DNA of 64,000 nt, from contig NZ_CP065997.1 in the NCBI RefSeq assembly GCF_016127315.1, positions 1,922,001 to 1,986,000 on the forward strand, given 5' to 3'. The translations under genes and the position numbers were made by a program. Positions 9,636-18,400 of this stretch are shown here, piece after piece. The DNA comes from Achromobacter deleyi (GTDB lineage Bacteria > Pseudomonadota > Gammaproteobacteria > Burkholderiales > Burkholderiaceae_B). How positions within the stretch are numbered: position 1 is the first letter of the stretch; the number at the start of each line of letters is the position of its first letter. Below the pieces are notes generated by a model that saw only the letters and a program-made list of their open reading frames with translations, made no database searches and was not told the DNA's origin.

Positions 9636-10397
9636 TCATAACCCGAATTCGCCTTGCATGGGAATTGTTTTTTTGTCCAGCCCCCAATCAATAGGGTTTT
9701 TCCCTTGGTCGGCCAGCCACCGGTTGGTCGCCAGGAAGTGGCCGCAACCCAGGAACGGCACGGGCGGGCGCCGGGCGGACAAGGGCGAGGGATGATTCGA
9801 CATCAGGACCAGATGGCCGCTGTTGTCGGGAAGCAACGCCTGCTTGGCCTGGGCATGGGCGCCCCACAGCATGAACACCTTGGGCGACGGGTCCTCGGCC
9901 ACCCGCGCGATCAGTGCGTCCGTCACCGTTTCCCAGCCGCGCTTGGCGTGCGACGCGGGCTGGCCGTCCTCCACCGTCAGCGCGGTGTTCAGCAGCAGCA
10001 CGCCCTGTTCGGTCCACGCAGTGAGGTCGTTGCCGGCCGGCAGCGGCGTGCCCGGATATTCCTGGGCAATCTCATTGAAGATGTTGCGCAGGCTGGGCGG
10101 GCGCTTGCAATCGTCCGGCACGGAGAACGCCAGCCCCTGCGCCTGGCCGGGGCCGTGATACGGATCCTGTCCCAGGATCACCACCCGCACATCCGACGGC
10201 GCCAGCCCGTGCAGGGCGCGAAACGGCTCGGCCGGATACACCACTGCGCCTTCGGCCAGGCGCTTTTCCACATGGGCGGTCACGGCCGCCAGCGCCGCGG
10301 CGACGCGCGGGGCCCGCAGGGCGGCCTGCCAGGCGGCGGGCAATTGCGCCGTCTGGGCGGCGAGGGCGGAGGGAATCAGGCGGTTGTCGATCGGCAT
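9636..10397 (-). CDS. ung: Uracil-DNA glycosylase, family 1
   Basis: The 253-residue product removes uracil from DNA in base excision repair. The family-1 signatures are all visible: the water-activating loop VVILGQDPYHGPGQAQGLAFS with the catalytic Asp, the uracil-specificity segment GVLLLNTALTVEDGQPASH, and the minor-groove intercalation loop SNHPSPLSARR with the catalytic His. Length is close to the usual 220-250. The start at 10395-10397 is the only sensible ATG. It stands alone, divergent from the cdiB-like gene across an AT-rich promoter region. Confidence 0.95.
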   Translation of the reverse strand: MPIDNRLIPSALAAQTAQLPAAWQAALRAPRVAAALAAVTAHVEKRLAEGAVVYPAEPFRALHGLAPSDVRVVILGQDPYHGPGQAQGLAFSVPDDCKRPPSLRNIFNEIAQEYPGTPLPAGNDLTAWTEQGVLLLNTALTVEDGQPASHAKRGWETVTDALIARVAEDPSPKVFMLWGAHAQAKQALLPDNSGHLVLMSNHPSPLSARRPPVPFLGCGHFLATNRWLADQGKNPIDWGLDKKTIPMQGEFGL

Positions 10398-10670
10398 GGG
10401 CGCGATTTTGGCACAGCGCGAGCCGCGCGAGCGTTGCCGGCAAGGCGTGGTTCCCGTGCAATTTCAGACGGTTCCCATCGCCAGCGGAGGCTGGGCTCGC
10501 TTACTTATCAGCGTAATTGCATGTAACTGTCTGGCAACCGTTCCTGCTCTGCATATTCTCGATTGTCGCCAGAAAATCCGCGAAAAAGCTGGCATAAATT
10601 GAAATATGCGCTTAATTAATTCGATTTCACTCCGTTATGGAGAGAAACCGGTAATTTCAATAAGAAACAA
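10398..10670 (+). promoter_or_regulatory. AT-rich region upstream of the cdiB/cdiA-like operon
   Basis: The last 170 bases before the cdiB-like start are markedly AT-rich against the surrounding DNA. They hold an inverted repeat GCATA-8-TATGC at 10592-10609, directly followed by TTAATTAA (10613-10620), and a purine-rich GGAGAGAAA stretch (10639-10647). This is where a promoter and regulator site for the secretion operon should lie. I do not see a clear -35/-10 pair and do not name a regulator. Confidence 0.4.
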
Positions 10671-12419
10671 GTGCATACCATCGTATCGCGAAGCCGCCTC
10701 CGGCAGAGGCTGCTTCCCTGCCTGGCGCTGTGCGTTTCATCCATCGCCTTCCTGACCTTCCTGCCTCCCCTGGCCGCGCAATCCTTGCCCGCGGAGGCCG
10801 CCACGCGCGCCAACGACATCCAACGCCGTCAGGAGCAGGAGCTGGACGCCCAGCGCGCTCGCGCCGCCGAGCGGCCGGATGTGCTGTCGGCGCCGCCCGC
10901 CGTCGCGGGCGAAGGCCCGCTGGTGTTCCCCCAGGAATCACCGTGCTTCACGATCGGCCAGGTGACCTGGGACGGCGCGGACCCGCCCGTCGCGCTGCGC
11001 CGCGACAGCGAGGCGGCGCTGGGCCAATGCATCGGCGGCCAAGGGCTGCGCGTCCTGCAAGAGCACCTGATGGCGCGCCTGATCGACCGTGGCCTGATCA
11101 CCGCCCGTGTATTGGTGCCGGAGCAATCGCTGGCCGCCGGCACGCTGACCCTGCGTTATGTGCCGGGACGTATCTCTGGCGTCAAGAGCGAGGGCGCGCC
11201 CGGCTGGTGGCGCACCGCGCTGCCCACCTGGCCCGGCGGCGACGTCAACCAGCGCGACCTGGATCAGGCGCTGGAGAACATCCGCCGGCTGGCCGGCCAG
11301 GCCGACGCCTCCATCGACGTGGCGCCCGGCCCCGAACTGGGCGACTCGGACATCATCATCAAGCCCGGCACTGGCAAGCGCTGGCACGCCTACGTGGGCG
11401 GCGACAACGCCGGCATGGAGTCCACCGGCAAGAACCAGGTCAACGCCGGCCTCACGCTCGATTCGCCGCTGTTCCTGTACGACCAGTTGTCGGTCTCCTG
11501 GAACAGCAACGCCGACCTGCGCAACGGCGACGCCGGCTCGCGCGCCGCCTCCATCAACTACAGCATCCCGTTCGGCTACTGGACCCTGTTCGCCGGCGCC
11601 AGCAAGTCGCGCTACCGCCAGACCGTGGCCGGCTTCGATGAGCCCATCGTCTATGGCGGCACCAGCAAGCAGCTGGAGGCGGGCGTGTCGGTGGTGCCCT
11701 ACCGCGGCGCCAGCTACAAGGGCACCGCCATGCTGAAGTTCCTGCGCAAGCGCGCCAGCAGCACGCTCAACGACATCGACATCGAGGTGCAGCGGCGCGA
11801 CGTGGTCGGCTACGAATTCAGCTACGGCCACCGCCACTACATCGACCAGCTCGTGCTGGACATCGGCGGCGGGGTGCGCGGCACGCTGCCGCAGTTCTCC
11901 GACCAGCCCGGCTACGTCTACGGCGACCCGGAATGGAATGGCCGCAGCACCATCCTGACGGCCAACGCCGGCCTGTACCTGCCCTTCAAGGTGGCGGGGC
12001 AGCAATTGGCCTACCAGGCCAACTGGCAGATCCAGCACGCCCGCACGCCGGTCGTGCCCGCCGACTACTTCACCATCGGCAACCGCTACGCGGTGCGCGG
12101 CTTCGACGGCCAGATGACCCTGGCTGCCGAAGACGGATGGACCCTGCGCAATGACCTGTCGCTGAACCTGGGCAACCTGGGCCAGCAGCTGTACGCGGGC
12201 CTGGACGCCGGCCGCGTGGGCGGTCCGGCGGCGCAATACCTGGCCAGCCGCACCCTGGTGGGCGCGGTGGCGGGCCTGCGCGGCCGCATCGCCGTGCCGG
12301 GTGTCGCCAATGCGATCAACGCCAGCTATGACCTGTCGGCCGGCTGGCCCCTGAAAAAGCCCGACAACCTGAAGACGCAAAGCACGGTCTTCGCCGCCAC
12401 GCTGATGTTCGAGTTCTAG
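10671..12419 (+). CDS. cdiB: Two-partner secretion outer-membrane transporter (CdiB/FhaC family TpsB)
   Basis: The 582-residue product is an Omp85-superfamily TpsB pore that exports the large partner encoded next. It has a signal peptide (residues about 1-35, basic then LALCVSSIAFLTFLPPLAAQ), an N-terminal plug helix and linker rich in RRQEQELDAQRARA, two POTRA domains (the first contains the paired cysteines in SPCFTIGQVTWDG and LGQCIGGQGL), and a C-terminal 16-strand barrel with the conserved loop-6 motif YAVRGFDGQ and a terminal phenylalanine (LMFEF). The start is GTG at 10671; no ATG lies in frame nearby. The gene order TpsB-TpsA-small gene matches the E. coli-type cdiBAI arrangement. FhaC-like adhesin export is an alternative reading of the same family. 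Confidence 0.92.
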   Translation: MHTIVSRSRLRQRLLPCLALCVSSIAFLTFLPPLAAQSLPAEAATRANDIQRRQEQELDAQRARAAERPDVLSAPPAVAGEGPLVFPQESPCFTIGQVTWDGADPPVALRRDSEAALGQCIGGQGLRVLQEHLMARLIDRGLITARVLVPEQSLAAGTLTLRYVPGRISGVKSEGAPGWWRTALPTWPGGDVNQRDLDQALENIRRLAGQADASIDVAPGPELGDSDIIIKPGTGKRWHAYVGGDNAGMESTGKNQVNAGLTLDSPLFLYDQLSVSWNSNADLRNGDAGSRAASINYSIPFGYWTLFAGASKSRYRQTVAGFDEPIVYGGTSKQLEAGVSVVPYRGASYKGTAMLKFLRKRASSTLNDIDIEVQRRDVVGYEFSYGHRHYIDQLVLDIGGGVRGTLPQFSDQPGYVYGDPEWNGRSTILTANAGLYLPFKVAGQQLAYQANWQIQHARTPVVPADYFTIGNRYAVRGFDGQMTLAAEDGWTLRNDLSLNLGNLGQQLYAGLDAGRVGGPAAQYLASRTLVGAVAGLRGRIAVPGVANAINASYDLSAGWPLKKPDNLKTQSTVFAATLMFEF

Positions 12420-12491
12420 CCCGGTCGGGGCCCGCCTGCCCCAGCCCGGTAGTCCGCCAGTTGCTTCACGCTTACCGAGAGTCGCCACGTC

Positions 12492-15400
12492 ATGTCCAAG
12501 CTTCGCTCCGCAGTTGTCTGGTTGGTGCTGTACACGCAGATCTGGACGCCCGTCCTGGCGCAGACACTGCCCATCTCCGTCGACAAGAACGTGCCGGGCC
12601 AGAAGCCCGTGGTGGGCGTGACCGATGGCGTGCCGGTGGTCAACATCGCGCCGCCGTCGGCCGGCGGAGTGTCGAACAACCGCTTCACCCAGTTCAACGT
12701 CGGCCCCTCGGGCGTGGTGCTGAACAACAGCGGCGCGGCCAGCCAGACGCAGGTGGCCGGGCAGGTGGCGGGCAATCCGATGCTGGGCAACCAGCGCGCC
12801 ACCACCATCCTGAACCAGGTGACGGCGCCCAATCCGTCGCAGCTGATGGGCATGCTGGAAGTGGCCGGCAACCGCGCCAACGTCATCGTCGCCAACCCGG
12901 CCGGCATCACCTGCAACGGCTGCGGCTTCCTCAACGCCAACCGCGCCACGCTGACCACCGGAAAGCCGGTCATCGGTCCGGATGGCACGCTGGGTTTCGA
13001 CATCACTGGCGGCCGCCTGGGCATTGAAGGCGCCGGCCTGTACGGCGCCAACCTCAGCCAGCTCGACCTGATGGCGCGCACGCTGGAACTGAATGCCCAG
13101 GTCTGGGCCAACAACCTCAACGTGGTGGCGGGCGCGGCGCGGGTGGGCTATGACGGCATCGACGTCTCGGCCCTGACCGGCGCCGGCGCGGGCACCGGCG
13201 TGGCGCTGGACGTCGCCGCGCTGGGCGGCATGTATGCCAACAGCATCCGCCTCATCGGCACCGAAGCCGGCGTGGGCGTGAACATCGGCGGCAACCTGGC
13301 CGCACTGACCGGCAAGCTCACCGTCAGCGCCAACGGCGATGTCAGGATCATGCCGTCGGGCCGCCTGCAGGCGGCCACCGACCTGTCGGTGCAAAGCGCC
13401 CGCGACATCGTCAACGACGGCACGGTCGTCGCGGGCGGCGCGCTCGGCTTGAACGCCGCCGCCAGGGTCCTCAACAACAAGGCCATGTCCTCGGCCGGCA
13501 ACGCCAGCATCGTGGCGCGCCAGCTGGAGAACCGCGGCGCGCTCACGGCGGGCCTGCAGGCCGATGGCGCCATCAGCCCGCTCGGCGCGCTGAGCGCGCA
13601 GGTGGACCAGCTGCTCAATCCCGGCACGCTGGTGGCGGGCGGCGATGCCACCGTCACCGCGAATGTGCTGGGCCTGTCGGGCGGCAAACTCGTCGCCGGC
13701 GGCGCGTTGACCCTGGACGCCTCGGGCGCAATCACCAACCGTGGCGGCGCGGTCTATGGCGGTTCGGTGGCGTTGCGCGCCGCCAACCTGGACAACGCCA
13801 GCGGCAAGCTCACCAGCGGCGCGGCGCTTGGCGTCCAGGTGACCGGCGCCATCGACAACACCGGCGGCACGTTGGCCGGCGCCGGCGCGGTCGACCTGCG
13901 CGGCCGGTCCGTGGTCAACGCGGCGGGCGGCGTGGTCTCGGGCCAGAGCGTGGCGCTGCGCGGCGCCGACGGCATCGACAACCAGGGCGGCTCGGTCCAG
14001 GCCAACGACGCCCTGCGCGTCGAGACGGCCGGCGCGATCGACAACCGTGGCGGCAAGCTGCTCGGCGGCAGCGCCGACCTCCAGTCGGCCAGCCTCGACA
14101 ACCGCGGCGGCATCGCCCAAGCCGACGGCAAGCTCGCCGTCACCAACAGCGGCGTCCTGCAGAACCAGGGCGGCGGCCTGTATGGCGGCACGGCCGACCT
14201 CAAGGCGGGCAGCCTCGCCAATGCCGACGGCAAGATCGCCAGCGGCGGCGCGCTGGATGTCACGACCTCCGGCGCGATCGACAACACCGGCGGCACCATC
14301 GCCGCCCAAGGCCTGGCCACGCTGGACGCGCAGCGCCTCGTCAACCGCCGCGGCATCGTCGCCGCCAATGGCCTCACGCTCAAGACGCAGCGCCTGCTGG
14401 ACAACAACGCCGGCCTGATCCAGGCCGACAACGCGCTGGTCCTCAACGCCGGCAGCCTGAGCAATCGCGACACGCTCGCCAACGGCGTCGCGGGCGCGGG
14501 CGGCACGGCCGCCGGCGCCCTCGGACTGATGGGCAAGCAGGTCACGCTGAACGCCGGTTCCATCGACAACCAGGCCGGCCGCATCGGCGCCGGCCAGGAC
14601 CTTGGCCTGACCACCGGCGCGCTCGACAACGCGCGCGGCAACGTGTCGTCCGACGCCAATGCCAAGCTCGCGTTCAGCAGCCTGGCCAACGGCGGCGGCG
14701 CCCTGACCGCCGGCGCCTCGCTGGAACTGGTCACCGGCAACCTCGACAACGACGGAAAGATCCATTCGGGCCAGGACCTGAAGATCACCGCCGACACGCT
14801 GACCAACCGCGCCGGCGGCGAACTGATCGCGGTGCGCAACAACGAACTGATCATTGGCGGCCTGCTGGCCAACGCCGGCCTGATCGACGGCGGCTACACG
14901 CTTATCAACGCCGGCAATCTGCTCAACACCGGCCGCATCTACGGCGATCGCATCGGCATCAAGACGCCGCTGTTGCAGAACGAGCCCAACGCCGTCATCG
15001 CCTCGCGCGGCGACATGGACCTGGGCGTGGGCACGCTGACCAACCGCGAGCACGCCCTGATCTATGTCGCGGGCGACCTGCGGGTGGGCGGCACGCTGGA
15101 CGCCACCGGCAAGGCCGTCGGCCAGGCCACCCTGTTGTCCAACGAGTCCGCCACCATCGAGGTCGAGCGCAACGCCGACATCGCCGCGGCCAGCATCCAG
15201 AACCGCAACCTGCACTTCGCCAGCGAAAGCGTCGAGGTCGGCCGCGAAGCCAAATGGTTCTATCGCCTGGACGGCACCACCGACATCGTCGATGGCGAAG
15301 GCATGTGGTTCTGCAACACCGTCAAGTCCATCTGCGGCCGCGACCCCAGCTGGATGGGGCAGTACGACGAGCGGCGCCTGCTGATGCCGTCGGCGCGTTA

Positions 15401-18400
15401 TCCGGAAAGCCAGTATGGGCCGCCGTTTGATTACAGCAACATCCAGGAGGACCAGCAGGGGCGTGCGGGTGTCAGCGCGCCGATCGGCCTGGCGTACATT
15501 CCGGAGATCTATGACTGCAGTGGCGGTGACGCGGGCAACTGCTACACGAATCCTGCCCAGTTTCTCTACAAGCCGGACGCCAAGATCTGGTCCGTATTCG
15601 AAGTGGAGCGCCCCAGCGGTATCAGGCGGCCGCCGTCGCCCGACGACTGCGGCTGGCGCTGCCCCGCGGACCTGGCCCAGCAACAGGCCCAGTACGACCA
15701 CGACCTGGTGCTGTACGACACGCTGAACGACAAGATCAAGGCCTTCAACGCCGACTTCCGCGGCAGCCGCATGATCAAGGACTTCACCTTCTACCAGGTG
15801 ACCCAGATCACGCGCGAGACCCGCATCACGCAGAGCGATCCGGGCAAGATCATCGTCGGCGGCAACGCGCGCTTTTCCGGCAACGTCGTCAACGACAAGA
15901 GCCGCATTCTCGCCGGCGGCACCCTGAAAACCGAGGGCGGCACGCTGAGCAACGTTGGCGCCGAGGGGCTGCGCACGGTCGACCGTGTCGGCACCATGGC
16001 CTACACCTACGAGAAGAACGACTCCCGCAAGTACAACCGTTCCGACTACAACGCCACCGTCCTGGCCGAACGCATCGAGACCGGCCTGGGCGCCGCGCAA
16101 GGCGGCGCCGCCGTCGCGCCGTCCGGCCAGACGCCAGGTTCCAGCAACGTCGTCCAGGCGCTGCCGCCGGCTACTCTGACGCGCATCACGCTACCCGGCA
16201 ACCAGACCATCGCCGTCGTCGTGCTGCCGCCGACCATTCCGACCAGCAAGCTGTACCAGGTCGTCACGGCGCCCAACGCGCCTTACCTGATCGCCACCGA
16301 CAGTCAGTTCATCGGCTCGCGCACCGTGGTGTCCAGCGACTTCCTGCTGGAGAAACTGAACCAGGACCCCGGCCATATCCTCAAGCGCCTGGGCGACGGC
16401 TTCTATGAGCAGAAGCTGGTGGCCGAGCAGGTCATGCTGGCCACCGGCCAGCGCTTTGTCGGCGACTACACCGACAACGAAACCCAGTACAAGGCGCTGC
16501 TTACCGCCGGCGCCGACTTCGCCCACCAGTTCGGCCTGGCCGTGGGCACCGCGCTCACCGAAGAGCAGATGCGCCACCTGACCAGCGACATCGTCTGGAT
16601 GGTGGAGCAGACCGTCACGCTGCCCGACGGCACGCAGCAGAAGGTGCTGGCGCCGCAGGTCTACCTGGCCGTCAAGCCGGGCGACCTGCGCGGTGATGGC
16701 ACGCTGATCGCCGGTCGCGACACGCAGATCAGCGCGACGGGCGACGTAACCAACAGCGGCACCCTCGGCGCGCGCAACGCGTTGGTGGTCGATGCGCAGA
16801 ACGTGCGCAACACCGTGGGCACGATCCAGGGCAAGACCGTCAACCTGAATGCGCGCAACGATATCGACAACCTGGCCGGGCTGCTCAAGGGTGACGGCGT
16901 CACGCTGACCGCGGGCCGCGACATCAACCTCACGGCCAGCACCCAATCGAACGTGCGTGGCGGAATCAGCAACACCATCGTCGACGGGGTTGCCCGTATC
17001 GACGCCGGAACGCTGAATGCGCAGGCGGGCCGCGACGTCAACGCCCAGGCCGCCGCCATCGTCGCCAGCGGTGACGCGAGCATTCGCGCCGGCAACGATA
17101 TCAACCTGACTGCTGCGGGGACGAGCTACGGAGAATCGTTCAACTTCGGCAAGAAGAACCGGTCGGAGATGCGTACGACGGAAGATATCGGTACGCAGAT
17201 CGCCGCGGGCGGAAACCTGACGCTGATGGCTGTGCGGGACGTCAATGCCATTGCCGCGCAGGTGGCGTCGGACAAGCAATTGGCGGTGGGCGCGGGGCGC
17301 GACATCAATGTGCTGGCGGGCGATGCCAGTGGCTACACGTACAACGAGATCTACTACAAGACGAAAGGCTTCCTTTCCAGCAAGACGACGCACCGCATCC
17401 GCGAGACGGAGTGGACCAAGGGCGTGAGTTCGACCTTTGGTGGCGATACGGTCGCGATACTGGCCGGACGCGACATGACTGTCGTCGGCTCGAATATCGT
17501 CGGTGATCGCGATGTCGAAATCGCGGTTGGCAGAGATCTGCAGGTCCTGGCCAAGGACGAAACCTACAAGGACTATCAGTACGAGAAGATCAAGAAGTCG
17601 GGCTTTGGCGGAGGCGGTGGATTCAGCATCGGCTACAACAAGCAGGAACGCACTGACTGGATGAAAGGGGCCAGCGGTGGCTATTCGGCCAGCACGATCG
17701 GCAGTGCCGGCGGCAACCTCACCATCGACGCGGGACGTGATGTTGGCATCATGGCGAGCAACCTGCTGGCCCAGGACGGCAACATCTCCATCGTCGGCAG
17801 CAACGTCGCGATCATTGCCGGCGTGGGCGAAGCACGCCAGCATGAGTATCACGAGTTCAAACAGTCCGGCCTGACCATTGGCGTGGCAGGCGGCATGTTG
17901 GGCGCTGCCCAGCAGATTCAGGGCACCTTGCAGCAAGCTGGCGACGCCAAGAGCGGTAGGCTGGCCGCGGTCAAGGTAGGGCAGGCGGCCTATCAGGCAG
18001 TGCAGGCCAACCGGATGATGGACGCCGCAAAGGCGGACAACGCGTCGGTGGCGCAGAAGGAAGCCGCCAGTGCCCAGATCCAGATCAGCCTTGGCTCCAG
18101 CAAGTCTGTCAGCGAAACGAAGCGCACACAGGAAACCGCCTTCGGCTCTTCCGTCATGGCGGGCGGCAATATCTCCATCATCGCTTTGGGCGAAAAGGGC
18201 GTTGCCGGCTCGGGGAATCTTTCCATCATCGGCAGCGACCTAGCCGGCAAGAATGTATTGCTGGCGGCCACCAATGACCTGATGCTGCAAAGTCAGGCCC
18301 AGACATCGACGGAAGTCTCCACCAATAAGAACAGCGGCTGGAAGGTCGGCGTTGGTATCGGTGTCTCTGATAGCGGTAGCGGCGGCGGCATCAATATCTT

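Noticed and set aside
10938..16100. A 1720-codon open frame antisense to cdiB and cdiA
   Set aside because: It arises from GC-rich third positions and the repetitive helix repeats; the plus-strand proteins have clear families and this frame has none.
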